DNA of 64,000 nt from Pelagibius marinus (GCF_014925385.1 NZ_JACSDK010000018.1:1-64000), one strand, 5' to 3'; counted from the stretch's first letter, positions 39,712-48,901 are shown. Numbers and translations are program-made. The notes: generated from the letters alone by a model not told the origin.

Positions 39712-42576
39712 ATGCTTACCAAACGGACGAATGGGGTTGCGAATGGCCCCCGTTTGTCAAAGGCGGTAGCCGGTATTGCCGGTAGCGCCATTGACCGCCG
39801 TACCTTCCTGAAGCGATCCGGACTGGCGGCAGGTGGTGTCGCCGCGGCTTCGGTTCCGCTCGGGATGGTGAAAAAGGCGAGCGCCCAATCGGCGACAGGC
39901 AATGTAAAGATCGTCAAATCCGTGTGCACGCACTGCTCTGTGGGCTGCACGGTCATGGCTGAGGTCCAGGATGGCGTCTGGGTCGGGCAGGAACCCGGCT
40001 GGGACAGCCCCTTCAACCTCGGTGCGCACTGCGCCAAGGGCGCATCGGTGCGTGAACACGCACACGGCGAACGCCGCCTCAAGCATCCGACCAAGTTGGT
40101 TGACGGCAAGTGGACGAAGGTCTCCTGGGAACAGGCGATCGACGAAATCGGCGACAAGATGCTGGAGATTTACGACAAATCCGGCCCCGATTCGGTCTAC
40201 TGGCTGGGCTCTGCGAAGCACAACAACGAGCAGGCCTATCTCTTCCGCAAGTTCTACGCCTTCTGGGGGTCCAACAACGGCGACCACCAGGCGCGTATCT
40301 GTCACTCGACCACGGTCGCAGGTGTTGCGAACACCTGGGGCTATGGCGCGATGACGAACAGCTACAACGACATCCACAACTCGCGCGCCATCTTCCAGAT
40401 CGGCGGCAACCCGGCCGAGGCTCACCCGGTGGCCATGCAGCACATGCTGAAGGCCAAGGAGCAGAACAACGCGCCCTTCATTGTCTGCGACCCGCGCTTC
40501 ACGCGCACGGCCGCGCACGCCGATGAATACGTGCGGTTCCGCCCCGGCACCGACGTGGCGCTGATCTGGGGCATCCTCTGGCATGTCTTCGAGAACAGCT
40601 GGGAGGACAAGGAGTTCATCCGCCAGCGCGTCTGGGGCATGGACCAGATCAAGGCCGAGGTCGCCAAGTGGAACCCCGAGGAGACCGAGCGCGTTACCGG
40701 CGTGCCGGGCTCTCAGCTGAAGCGCGTGGCGCGGACGCTGGCCAACAACCGTCCCTTCACCATCATCTGGTGCATGGGCGGCACCCAGCACACCAACGGC
40801 AACAACAACACCCGGGCCTACTGCATCCTCGGTCTCGCCCTCGGCGTGATCGGCACCAACGGCGGCGGCACCAACATCTACCGCGGCCACGACAACGTGC
40901 AGGGTGCGACCGACCTCGGCGTGCTGTGCCACACCCTGCCGGGCTACTACGGTCTCTCGGCGGGTGCCTGGAACCACTGGGCCAGGGTCTGGGACGTCGA
41001 TTACGAGTACCTAGTCAACCGCTTCGAGAACAAGGACTTCATGTCGAAGGCCGGTGTGCCCGTGTCGCGCTGGTTCGACCTGACCCTTGAGGCGAAGGAA
41101 AATATCGACCAGCCGGATAACCTCCGGGCCATGGTCTTCTGGGGGCACGCGGCGAACTCGCAGACCCGTCTGCCCGACATGAAGAAGGCGATGGAGAAGC
41201 TGGACCTGCTGGTCATCGTCGATCCTTATCCGACGATGGCTGCGGTGATGAACGACCGAAAGGACGGCACCTACCTGCTGCCGGCGGCGACTCAGTTCGA
41301 GACCTACGGGTCCGTGACCGCGTCCAACCGCTCGCTGCAGTGGCGCGAGAAGATCGTCGAGCCGCTCTTCGAGTCCAAGGTCGATCACGAGATCATGTAT
41401 CTCTTCGCCAAGAAGTTCGGTTTTGCGGACGAGATGTTCAAGAACATCAAGGTCGAGAACAACGTTCCGCTGATCGAGGACATTCTTCGCGAGATCAACC
41501 GCGGCATGTGGACTATCGGCTACACCGGCCAGTCGCCGGAGCGCCTCAAGACCCACATGGCCAACCAGCAGACCTTCGACAAGACCACGCTGCAGGCACG
41601 CGGCGGTCCTGCCGACGGCGACTACTACGGCCTGCCGTGGCCTTGCTGGGGCACTCCCGAGATGGGGCACCCGGGCACCCCGGTGCTCTATGATCCTTCC
41701 AAGCCGGTGGCCGAAGGCGGCCTCTGTTTCCGCGCCCGTTTCGGCGTGGAGCGCGACGGCGACAACCTGCTCGCCGAAGGCTCCTATCCGGTCGGCTCGG
41801 AGATCAAGGACGGTTATCCCGAGTTCACCATGGCCATGCTGAAGAAGCTGGGCTGGGACAAGGACCTGACCGACGAGGAGCGTTCGACCATCGAAGCCAT
41901 CGCCGGCGACAAGACCAACTGGAAGGTCGACCTTTCGGGCGGTATCCAGCGTGTCGCCATCAAGCATGGCTGCGCGCCCTTCGGCAACGCCAAGGCGCGT
42001 ACCGTGGTGTGGAACTTCCCGGATCCGGTGCCGCTGCACCGCGAGCCGCTCTACACCCCGCGCCGTGATCTTGTCGCTGACTATCCGACTTATTCCGATC
42101 GCAAGATGTACCGCTTGCCGATCCTCTATAAGTCGATCCAGGACCAGGATTTCTCCGCCGACTTCCCGACCATCCTTACCTCCGGCCGTCTGGTCGAGTA
42201 CGAGGGCGGCGGCGATGAAACCCGCTCCAACCCCTGGCTGGCCGAACTCCAGCAGGACATGTTCGTCGAGATCAACCCCGTGGACGCCAACAACAGCGGC
42301 ATCCGCGACGGCAACATGGTCTGGCTGCACAGCCCTGAGGGCGCCAAGGTCAAGGTTAAGGCGATGGTGACCGAACGAGTGGGACGCGGCGTGGTCTTCA
42401 TGCCCTTCCACTTCGGCGGTCACTGGCAAGGTGAGGATCAACGCCACAAGTATCCGAAGGGCGCCGATCCTTATGTACTCGGTGAGGCCAGCAATACGGC
42501 ACAGACATACGGCTATGACTCGGTGACCAATATGCAGGAAACCAAGGTCACGCTCTGCCGTGTCGAGCCGGCTTAA
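39712..42576 (+). CDS. fdhA: Formate dehydrogenase catalytic subunit (molybdopterin, Cys type)
   Basis: The 954-residue precursor has a twin-arginine leader (DRRTFLKRSGLAAGGVAAAS). It has a 4Fe-4S site (CTHCSVGCTV with the fourth cysteine in GAHCAKG), the molybdopterin domains and a C-terminal dinucleotide-binding domain. The residue that is selenocysteine in E. coli FdnG is cysteine 197 here (ARICHSTTVAG), so no Sec insertion is needed. It oxidises formate to CO2 in the periplasm and passes electrons to the Fe-S and cytochrome b subunits. This is the last step of C1 oxidation begun by XoxF and glutathione enzymes at the other end of the window. Confidence 0.95.
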   Translation: MLTKRTNGVANGPRLSKAVAGIAGSAIDRRTFLKRSGLAAGGVAAASVPLGMVKKASAQSATGNVKIVKSVCTHCSVGCTVMAEVQDGVWVGQEPGWDSPFNLGAHCAKGASVREHAHGERRLKHPTKLVDGKWTKVSWEQAIDEIGDKMLEIYDKSGPDSVYWLGSAKHNNEQAYLFRKFYAFWGSNNGDHQARICHSTTVAGVANTWGYGAMTNSYNDIHNSRAIFQIGGNPAEAHPVAMQHMLKAKEQNNAPFIVCDPRFTRTAAHADEYVRFRPGTDVALIWGILWHVFENSWEDKEFIRQRVWGMDQIKAEVAKWNPEETERVTGVPGSQLKRVARTLANNRPFTIIWCMGGTQHTNGNNNTRAYCILGLALGVIGTNGGGTNIYRGHDNVQGATDLGVLCHTLPGYYGLSAGAWNHWARVWDVDYEYLVNRFENKDFMSKAGVPVSRWFDLTLEAKENIDQPDNLRAMVFWGHAANSQTRLPDMKKAMEKLDLLVIVDPYPTMAAVMNDRKDGTYLLPAATQFETYGSVTASNRSLQWREKIVEPLFESKVDHEIMYLFAKKFGFADEMFKNIKVENNVPLIEDILREINRGMWTIGYTGQSPERLKTHMANQQTFDKTTLQARGGPADGDYYGLPWPCWGTPEMGHPGTPVLYDPSKPVAEGGLCFRARFGVERDGDNLLAEGSYPVGSEIKDGYPEFTMAMLKKLGWDKDLTDEERSTIEAIAGDKTNWKVDLSGGIQRVAIKHGCAPFGNAKARTVVWNFPDPVPLHREPLYTPRRDLVADYPTYSDRKMYRLPILYKSIQDQDFSADFPTILTSGRLVEYEGGGDETRSNPWLAELQQDMFVEINPVDANNSGIRDGNMVWLHSPEGAKVKVKAMVTERVGRGVVFMPFHFGGHWQGEDQRHKYPKGADPYVLGEASNTAQTYGYDSVTNMQETKVTLCRVEPA

Positions 42577-42591
42577 GGGAGGAGTTGAATC

Positions 42592-43188
42592 ATGGCACGA
42601 ATGAAATTCCTCTGTGACGCTGAGCGCTGCATCGAGTGCAATGCCTGTGTCACAGCGTGCAAGAACGAGCATGAAATTCCCTGGGGCGTGAACCGGCGCC
42701 GGGTCGTCACCATCAACGATGGTAAGCCCGGTGAGCGGTCCATCTCCGTGGCCTGCATGCACTGTTCCGACGCGCCCTGCATGGCCGTCTGCCCGGTGGA
42801 TTGCTTCTACCAGACCGAAGACGGTGTGGTACTGCACTCCAAGGATCTCTGCATCGGTTGCGGTTACTGCTTCTACGCCTGTCCTTTCGGAGCGCCGCAG
42901 TACCCGCAGGCCGGCAATTTCGGCAGCCGAGGCAAGATGGACAAGTGCACCTTCTGCTCCGGCGGACCCGAGGAGGACAACTCCTCCGCCGAGTTCCAGA
43001 AGTACGGGCGCAACCGTCTGGCCGAGGGCAAGCTGCCGCTTTGCGCGGAGATGTGCTCGACCAAGGCTCTGCTCGCCGGCGACGGCGACGTGGTGTCCGA
43101 CATCTATCGCGAGCGCGTCGTCGCCCGCGGTTTCGGGTCGGGCGCCTGGGGCTGGGGTACGGCCTACGACCAGAAGTCGGGTTCTTGA
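42592..43188 (+). CDS. fdhB: Formate dehydrogenase iron-sulphur subunit
   Basis: The 198-residue ferredoxin-like protein has four cysteine clusters: [46 protein letters not shown] and CTFC with a later CAEMC. It therefore carries about four 4Fe-4S centres that relay electrons from the catalytic subunit to the cytochrome b subunit. It has no membrane segment of its own, unlike E. coli FdnH. It begins 15 bp after fdhA. Confidence 0.93.
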   Translation: MARMKFLCDAERCIECNACVTACKNEHEIPWGVNRRRVVTINDGKPGERSISVACMHCSDAPCMAVCPVDCFYQTEDGVVLHSKDLCIGCGYCFYACPFGAPQYPQAGNFGSRGKMDKCTFCSGGPEEDNSSAEFQKYGRNRLAEGKLPLCAEMCSTKALLAGDGDVVSDIYRERVVARGFGSGAWGWGTAYDQKSGS

Positions 43189-43241
43189 GCCTGAGGCCTG
43201 GTCAGACTAATCGGGAGCGTTTCTAGGCCCCGGTTTGGGAT

Positions 43242-43266
43242 GGGGGCGGCGCTTGGCGCCGCCCCC
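43242..43266 (+). terminator. Intercistronic hairpin after fdhB
   Basis: An 11-bp stem of only G and C (43242-43252 with 43256-43266) with a 3-nt loop is followed by CTTTCCC. It stands 53 bp after the fdhB stop and may reduce transcription into the gamma-subunit genes. Confidence 0.7.
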
Positions 43267-43352
43267 CTTTCCCATGGGGGCCCGGCTTCCGTAAGGAAAT
43301 ATTAACCATAACCCGTTTGATTTTATTGCCTCGATTGGAGGTAGAAGACCTG

Positions 43353-43547
43353 ATGGTCCTGCACAAGCTAATACCTGTCGTCGCCGGCGCCGGCCTTGTC
43401 CTGGCCCTGGCGGCCTGTGACGAGTCCGAGCAGGGACGCATCCTGCGCTATGAAAAAGGCACCTATCTCGGCAAGGCCGACAGCCCGCTGAGCGACGAGA
43501 AGCGCGATGAACTGCGCTCCCGCGCGATGATGCAAAGCGGCGGCTGA
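43353..43547 (+). CDS. Small lipoprotein of the formate dehydrogenase locus
   Basis: The 64-residue precursor has a lipobox LALAACDE (cysteine near residue 24) and a mature part of about 40 residues: QGRILRYEKGTYLGKADSPL then a helical, charged end. ATTGGAGG lies about 11 nt before the ATG at 43353. Short lipoproteins at this position, between fdhB and the gamma subunit, recur in alphaproteobacterial FDH loci as far as I recall, but no function is known. It could anchor or stabilise the periplasmic complex. Confidence 0.75.
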   Translation: MVLHKLIPVVAGAGLVLALAACDESEQGRILRYEKGTYLGKADSPLSDEKRDELRSRAMMQSGG

Positions 43548-43618
43548 CCCGTTTAGGGGAGGTTCCCTTTCGTTGCTCCCAGACGATGAAGAGATGTAGC
43601 TCGGTGAGAGGAAATACC

Positions 43619-44737
43619 ATGATCGCCTCCGTCTTGCGCCCGCGGCGCAGCGCCTTTTCCCTTATCTTCGGCTTCCTGCTGCTGCTGGCCGCCGTCGTGG
43701 CGGTGACCGCGCCGACGGCGCCGGCCCGGGCGCAGGGCGCAGACACCACGGCGGCCGAAAGCCCGACGGCCGGCAATGTTCCGGGCAACGTCCTGGGCAA
43801 TACCGCCGACAGCGAGTTCTGGCGGGCGATCCGCCGCGGCGAAACCGGCTCGGTCACCATTCCCAATGCCCAGGCCGGGCAGCTGATCCAGTCCGAAGGC
43901 GACAACTGGCGCGCCGTGCGCAACGGCCCGGTGACGGTCTACGGCGCCTGGGCGATGCTCGGCATTGTCGCGCTGATCGCCCTGTTCTTTGCCGTGCGCG
44001 GTCGCATCCGCATCGACGCCGGCCCCAGCGGCACCACCATCGAGCGCTTCAACATGATCGAGCGCACGGCCCACTGGATCACCGCCACCTCCTTCATCGT
44101 GCTGGCGCTGACCGGGCTCAACATTCTCTATGGCCGCCACGTGCTGCTGCCGATTCTCGGCCTGGACATCTTCGCCGCCATCACCCTCGCCGGTAAGTAC
44201 GCGCACAACTTCCTGTCCTTCGCCTTCATGGTCGGCGTGGTGCTGATCTTCTTCCTCTGGGTCGGCCGCAATATCCCGGGCAAGCGGGACCTGCACTGGC
44301 TGGCGGTGGGCGGCGGCCTTTTCAAGAAGGGCGTGCATCCGCCGGCGGGCAAGTTCAACGCCGGCCAGAAGCTGATTTTCTGGGCGGTGATCCTGGGCGG
44401 CGTCTCTATCAGCCTTTCCGGGTTGGCGCTGCTCTTCCCCTTCCAGTTCGCGTTCTTCGGCGGCACCTTCGAGGTGCTGAACATCTTCGGCCTCGGCCTG
44501 CCGACCGACCTGACGATGATGCAGGAGATGCAGCTTTCGCAGCTTTGGCACGGCGTCGTCGCCCTGATCCTCATCGCCATCATCATCGGCCACATCTACA
44601 TCGGCTCGCTGGGGATGGAAGGCGCTTTCGAGGCCATGGGCAGCGGTCAGGTCGATCTGAACTGGGCCAAGGAGCACCACTCCCTCTGGGTCCAGGAGGT
44701 GCGCAGCGGTTCGGAGGCGCAGCAACCGGCTGAATAG
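43619..44737 (+). CDS. fdhC: Formate dehydrogenase cytochrome b556 (gamma) subunit
   Basis: The 372-residue protein has a signal peptide (LIFGFLLLLAAVVAVTAP), a periplasmic stretch of about 70 residues and then the FdnI-like cytochrome b region with four to five membrane segments. Likely haem histidines are in ERTAHWITATSFIV, KYAHNFLSF and SQLWHGVVALILIAIIIGHI. It passes electrons from the Fe-S subunit to quinone. GAGAGGAAAT precedes the ATG at 43619; ATG 43586 is less well placed. Confidence 0.92.
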   Translation: MIASVLRPRRSAFSLIFGFLLLLAAVVAVTAPTAPARAQGADTTAAESPTAGNVPGNVLGNTADSEFWRAIRRGETGSVTIPNAQAGQLIQSEGDNWRAVRNGPVTVYGAWAMLGIVALIALFFAVRGRIRIDAGPSGTTIERFNMIERTAHWITATSFIVLALTGLNILYGRHVLLPILGLDIFAAITLAGKYAHNFLSFAFMVGVVLIFFLWVGRNIPGKRDLHWLAVGGGLFKKGVHPPAGKFNAGQKLIFWAVILGGVSISLSGLALLFPFQFAFFGGTFEVLNIFGLGLPTDLTMMQEMQLSQLWHGVVALILIAIIIGHIYIGSLGMEGAFEAMGSGQVDLNWAKEHHSLWVQEVRSGSEAQQPAE

Positions 44738-44751
44738 ATATGGGGAGCCTC

Positions 44752-45093
44752 ATGGCCAAGCGGTATCGCAGTCTTTTTCTGGCGCTTACCTGTGCCGGCG
44801 TGCTGACGGCGGCGCCGCTTCTCCCCGCCGCTCAGGCGGCGGTCAGCCAGGAAGCCGCCGCCAAGAGCATCGCCGAGCGTTACGGGGTGCAGGTCCTGAA
44901 GGTCCGCGCCGGCGAGCGTGACGGCCGCAAGGTCTGGCTGGTGACCGTCATGCAGCCCGGCGGCAACAGCAACGGCGCCTTCCAGGTGCATCTGCTGGCG
45001 GTCGACCAGGAAAGCGGGAATCTGGTCTCCTCGTTCCAGCACGGCGTCAGCGGCTATACCCTGCCGCCGCTCCCGCCCGGGGGCGAAAGGTGA
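44752..45093 (+). CDS. Secreted PepSY-like small protein
   Basis: The 113-residue protein has a signal peptide ending near AQA. Its PepSY-like domain reads AAAKSIAERYGVQVLKVRAG followed by a VWLVTVMQPGG strand and FQVHLLAVDQESGNLVSSF. PepSY domains are often inhibitory or ligand-binding modules. GGGGAG stands 6 nt before ATG 44752. It lies 14 bp after the gamma-subunit gene and is probably in the same transcript. The role in FDH is unknown. Confidence 0.7.
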   Translation: MAKRYRSLFLALTCAGVLTAAPLLPAAQAAVSQEAAAKSIAERYGVQVLKVRAGERDGRKVWLVTVMQPGGNSNGAFQVHLLAVDQESGNLVSSFQHGVSGYTLPPLPPGGER

Positions 45094-45145
45094 GGGCGCG
45101 CAGGCGCGGCCGGCAATCCCCACGACGGAGCAAAGTGCGGGCGGC

Positions 45146-45769
45146 ATGACCATTCTGGCCAGAACAGCGACGATCGCCGGACTGGCGCTGCTGCTGGGGC
45201 TGCCCCAAGGTGCCGTCGCCCAGCAGGCTCCGGCGCGCGCGCCGGACGCCGGCCCCGGCATGCTGACCGCGCAGGTCTTCAGCAAGCCGCCCGAGATGCC
45301 GGGGGGGGGCGTCTCTCCCTACGACGACAGCGGCCTGAACCTGCGGGTCAAGGCGGACTTCGAGGCTCAGCTCGCCGCGCAACAGCGCGGACGGGTGGAA
45401 AGCGAAGCGCGGGCGGACTATCTGTTACTCTTTGAGAGCGGCATCATCCCGGCCGAGGACGTGCCGCAGGGCCCCAGCCTTGGTTCGGCGGAGGTCACCG
45501 AGAGCGGGGTGGACGTCAGCGTCAACGTCTGGTCCTTGGAGGAGGACAGCGTCCTGGGCGGGCGGCAGGAACAGCCCGACGTGGACAGCAGCGTGTTTCA
45601 TATCAATGCCGTCCTGCGCGAGCGCAGCAGCGGCAAGGTGGCCTGGCAGGGCGATGCTTACTACCGGCTCTCCGGGCCGGAGACCGAGCGGGTCGCCCGC
45701 GCCATGGTCGCGCCCCTGGTGGAGAAGATAGGTCAGTCCGTTGCCCGCGAGCCCTTCGAGATCGACTAG
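45146..45769 (+). CDS. Secreted protein of unknown function
   Basis: The 207-residue protein has a signal peptide (IAGLALLLGLPQGAVAQ), an alanine/proline-rich linker and a mixed alpha/beta domain from about residue 65 (LNLRVKADFEAQLAAQQRG, EARADYLLLFESGI, VNVWSLEEDSVLGG, KVAWQGDAYYRLSG). I do not recognise the family, although the pattern recalls DUF-type periplasmic proteins that resemble lipoprotein carriers. It overlaps the next open frame by 29 bp, so it is likely co-translated with the WD40-cytochrome gene. Confidence 0.7.
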   Translation: MTILARTATIAGLALLLGLPQGAVAQQAPARAPDAGPGMLTAQVFSKPPEMPGGGVSPYDDSGLNLRVKADFEAQLAAQQRGRVESEARADYLLLFESGIIPAEDVPQGPSLGSAEVTESGVDVSVNVWSLEEDSVLGGRQEQPDVDSSVFHINAVLRERSSGKVAWQGDAYYRLSGPETERVARAMVAPLVEKIGQSVAREPFEID

Positions 45770-47153
45770 CGCAGCGCGCCCCGCCGCGTCCCGGCCGCGT
45801 CCCCTGGCGCGGCTGTCCCCCTTGGCGCTCTTTGTGGCGGCGTTCTGCCTGGCGGCGGCCTGGGGTGTTACGCCGGCCGGCGCGGAGCTGCGCGGGCACG
45901 GCGGCTTCGTGAAGGGCGTCGCGGTGTCGCCGGACGGCCGCCAGGTGATTTCCGCCAGCTTCGACTACAGCGTCATCCTGTGGAACCTGGAGAGCCAGCA
46001 GGCGCTGGAGGTGCTGGACGACCACGAAGGCGCGGTCAATGCGGTGGCGCTGCTGGAAGACGGCCACAAGGCGCTCTCGGCCAGCGACGACGGGACGCTG
46101 CGCCTCTGGGACCTGCAGAGCGGCAAGCTGTTGCACGTCTTCACCGGTCACGGCGGCAAGGTGGCGGGGGTGGCCGTCTCGCCGGATGGCCGCCTGGCGG
46201 CCTCCGCCGGCTGGGACCACACGGTACGGCTGTGGGATCTGGCGGGCCGTAAGCAGCTATTCGTGCTGGACGACCACCGCAGCAACGTCAATGCGGTAGC
46301 CTTCTCACCCGACGGACACGGTCTGCTGAGCGGCAGCTACGATTCCGCGATACGCTACTATGAACTGCCGGAGGACGGCGGCGCGCCGCGCCTGCGCCGC
46401 CTCATGGAAGGACACGACTTCGGCGTCAACGCCGTCGTCTTCCTGCCGGGCGGCAAGCGCGCTCTGTCGGCCTCGGTGGACGAGACGGTGCGCCTCTGGG
46501 ATCTTGACAGCGGCCGCGAACTGGCCGAGTTGCGCGGCCACGAAGGTCCCGTCTTCGCCGTGGCGGTTTCGCCCGACGGCCAACTGGCGGCCTCCGGCGG
46601 GGTCGATGGCACGGTGAACCTCTGGAACATCGAGGAGCGGCGCATCATCGCCTCGCTCTACGGCCATAGCCAGCCGGTCTGGGCCCTGGCCTTCACCCCG
46701 GACGGCAAGCGCCTGCTCTCCGCCGGCGCCGACGAGGTGACGCGCATCTGGGATCTGGAGACCCGCAGCGAAGTGGGCGCTTCCGAGGAAGTCGCGGCCT
46801 TGCCGGAACTTCCCGCTGCAAGCGAAGCCGATGCGCGCGGCGCCAAGCTGTTCCGCAAGTGCGCCGCTTGCCACACCGTCACCGCCGATGGCGGCCACCG
46901 CGCGGGGCCGACGCTCTATGGCGTCTTCGGCCGGCGCGCGGGCACCATCGAGGGCTACAACTACTCCGACGCCCTGACCCACAGCAACCTGGTCTGGACC
47001 GAGGAGACCATCGACCGGCTCTTCGCCGAGGGTCCGGACGCCTTCACGCCGGGCAGCAAGATGCCGTTGCAGCGCATGCCCTCGGCGAAGGACCGTGAAG
47101 ATCTCATCACTTATCTGAAGAGCATAACCGCCGCCGAGGGGGCGGCGAACTGA
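45741..47153 (+). CDS. WD40 beta-propeller fused to cytochrome c
   Basis: The 470-residue protein (from TTG 45741) has a membrane or signal segment (LALFVAAFCLAAAWG) and seven WD40 repeats (about residues 50-345; HGGFVKGVAVSPDG, LRLWDLQSG, VRLWDLDSG and so on). A class I cytochrome c domain (about 362-465) follows, with CAACH at residues 374-378 and the methionine ligand in GSKMPLQRM. WD40 propellers bind partner proteins, so this looks like an electron carrier with its own docking platform in the periplasm. The start is uncertain because it lies inside the previous gene. Context links it to formate dehydrogenase. Confidence 0.85.
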   Translation: MPASPSRSTSAARPAASRPRPLARLSPLALFVAAFCLAAAWGVTPAGAELRGHGGFVKGVAVSPDGRQVISASFDYSVILWNLESQQALEVLDDHEGAVNAVALLEDGHKALSASDDGTLRLWDLQSGKLLHVFTGHGGKVAGVAVSPDGRLAASAGWDHTVRLWDLAGRKQLFVLDDHRSNVNAVAFSPDGHGLLSGSYDSAIRYYELPEDGGAPRLRRLMEGHDFGVNAVVFLPGGKRALSASVDETVRLWDLDSGRELAELRGHEGPVFAVAVSPDGQLAASGGVDGTVNLWNIEERRIIASLYGHSQPVWALAFTPDGKRLLSAGADEVTRIWDLETRSEVGASEEVAALPELPAASEADARGAKLFRKCAACHTVTADGGHRAGPTLYGVFGRRAGTIEGYNYSDALTHSNLVWTEETIDRLFAEGPDAFTPGSKMPLQRMPSAKDREDLITYLKSITAAEGAAN

Positions 47154-47213
47154 GGCAGGCAGCCCAAAGCACCAAGTAACTTGGACGCTATCTTTGTTGA
47201 GGATTGTAGGATT

Positions 47214-47336
47214 ATGAAATCGATCATTGCAGGCGCCGTCGCCGCCATCCTGATCGCCGTTTTGGGTGCGGTGGTTCTGTCGAGCATGCCCATGACGTCC
47301 GCCGACGTCTACTCCACCTCGAACGTCCGCCTCTAG
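47214..47336 (+). CDS. 40-aa predicted membrane microprotein
   Basis: An open frame of 40 residues starts at ATG 47214 after TTGAGGATTGTAGGATT, an acceptable ribosome site, and ends at TAG 47334-47336. It has a lysine then one hydrophobic span (IIAGAVAAILIAVLGAVVL) and a short outer tail, TSADVYSTSNVRL. It directly follows the WD40-cytochrome gene (60 bp) and converges on the ankyrin gene. Small single-span proteins often sit in respiratory complexes, so a subunit role is plausible but unproven. Confidence 0.55.
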   Translation: MKSIIAGAVAAILIAVLGAVVLSSMPMTSADVYSTSNVRL

Positions 47337-47343
47337 CGGCGGG

Positions 47344-48570
47344 CTATTCGCGCGCGCCGGCCAGGCGCAGCAGCTCGACGATTTCGCTGTCGCCGATCAT
47401 GTCGGCCGCGGCGAGGGCGGTCCAACCGTCCTTGGCTTTCAAGGTCGGGTCCGCTCCGGCCTGCAGCAGCAGCTTCACTTCTTCCAGGCGCGCCCGGTTG
47501 GCCGCCATCATGAGCGCGGTGTTGCCGGTCTCGATCTCGCGGGCATTGGGATCGGCGCCGTGGTTCAGCAGCACGTAGAGCGCTCCCGCCTGACCCGCGG
47601 CCGCGGCCAGCACCACCGGCGGGCGGCCGCTGCGCCCCGGCAGGTTGGGATCGGCGCCCGTCTCCAGCAGGGCGATCACCGTGTCGACCTGGGCCGCCTC
47701 AATGGCCTCGCCCAGCGCCGTCTCACCCTCGTTGGCCTTTTGGTCGACGGGGATGCCGCTGTCGAGCAGGGCGCGCAGCAGCTTGGTCCGGCCCCGACCG
47801 GCGGCGATGTGCAGGGCGGAGCGGCCATCGCTGCGACGCGCCCCGGCATCGGCCCCGGCCGCCAGCAATAGCTGGAAGCTGCCTTCCGCCCCGGCGCCCG
47901 TGGCGGCGATCAACGCGGTGGTGCCGTCTTTCGCCGCCAGGCTCGGGTCGGCGTCGGCCGCCAGCAGCTCCGCCACCAGCAACGTGCCGAGGGGATCGAA
48001 GGCGGCGTTGATCAGCGCGGTGTTGCCGTCAACTTCATCGCGGGCGTCCACCTCGGCCCCGGCGGCGAGCAGGACCGCCAGCACCGGCCGCTTCAGCCGG
48101 CGCGCGGCGATGTGCAGCGGCATGTTGCCGTGGTCCTTCTCGCGCGCGTCGACCGGCGCGCCGGCCTCCACCAGTTGCTTGGCGACCCGGTCATAGCCTT
48201 CGTAGGCGGCGTAGTGCAGGGCGGTCCAGTTGTCGTCGGGCGTCGCCGCGGCGGGATCGGCGCCGCGGGCCAGCAGCAGCTCCGTCACCGCCGGACTGCC
48301 GTGCATGGCCGTGACCTGCAGCGGCGTGTTGCCGAGCTGGTCGCGCGCCTCCAGGTCGGCGCCCCGTTCCAGGGCGTAGCCCGCCAGCTCCGCGTCGTCG
48401 CTGCGCGCCGCCTGGTGAAGCGCCTGGTCGGCGATCGACTGCTCGGTCGCCGTCTGGGCCGCCGAAGGGGGCGCCAGGCACAGCAGGGCCAGCAGAAGCG
48501 GCAGCAGGGCGCCCCGGAGGAAGGTGGCGGTCAGGCTGGGGGCGGCGTGGAGAAGCATGGCGCGCGGCAT
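47344..48570 (-). CDS. Secreted ankyrin-repeat protein
   Basis: The product is about 408 residues with a signal peptide (LLPLLLALLCLAPPSAAQ). About ten ankyrin repeats span the rest, for example GNTPLQVTAMHGSPAVTELLLARGADP and GNTALMMAANRARLEEVKLLLQAGADP (shown here in part). There is no catalytic domain. Periplasmic ankyrin proteins of this type are thought to be scaffolds; E. coli-type relatives support catalase. The start at 48570 stands 1 bp after the DUF3553 stop, so the two genes form an operon. Confidence 0.85.
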   Translation of the reverse strand: MPRAMLLHAAPSLTATFLRGALLPLLLALLCLAPPSAAQTATEQSIADQALHQAARSDDAELAGYALERGADLEARDQLGNTPLQVTAMHGSPAVTELLLARGADPAAATPDDNWTALHYAAYEGYDRVAKQLVEAGAPVDAREKDHGNMPLHIAARRLKRPVLAVLLAAGAEVDARDEVDGNTALINAAFDPLGTLLVAELLAADADPSLAAKDGTTALIAATGAGAEGSFQLLLAAGADAGARRSDGRSALHIAAGRGRTKLLRALLDSGIPVDQKANEGETALGEAIEAAQVDTVIALLETGADPNLPGRSGRPPVVLAAAAGQAGALYVLLNHGADPNAREIETGNTALMMAANRARLEEVKLLLQAGADPTLKAKDGWTALAAADMIGDSEIVELLRLAGARE

Positions 48571-48571
48571 T

Positions 48572-48757
48572 CTAGGAAGCGTCGTCGGGGACGACTTCCA
48601 GCTCCACCTGCGAGGCAATGATCAGCAGCTTGCCGGCATGCTCGAAGTTCACGGTGACCCGGTCGTCGATCACCGACTGGATCTGCCCCAGGCCCCAGTC
48701 GGGCTTGCTTGGATGGCGCACCCGCATACCGGGCGTCAGGTGGTGGGTGGCGCTCAC
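48572..48757 (-). CDS. DUF3553 protein
   Basis: The 61-residue protein contains the DUF3553 pattern, LTPGMRVRHPSKPDWGLGQI followed by VTVNFEHAGKLLI. This SH3-like module resembles the CarD/UvrD-tail type that contacts nucleic acid machinery. The start is GTG at 48757. It is followed directly by the ankyrin gene and is divergent from chpT. Confidence 0.85.
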   Translation of the reverse strand: MSATHHLTPGMRVRHPSKPDWGLGQIQSVIDDRVTVNFEHAGKLLIIASQVELEVVPDDAS

Positions 48758-48901
48758 GCCGGCCGTGCTCCCGTTTTCTGCATTCCCTCGGTCTCCGGTC
48801 TCGCCTACGTCTTTAGTGTAGCTTGCGGCTTAGTGTATAAGGAAGCGCGGGCTGCGGAAACGTCCAGCCCATCCGAGATCATCTTGGGGGATTGCAGGCT
48901 G

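Noticed and set aside
40300-40302. Possible selenocysteine position in formate dehydrogenase
   Set aside because: The codon is TGT (cysteine 197), not TGA, and the frame is continuous, so no selenocysteine machinery is implied.
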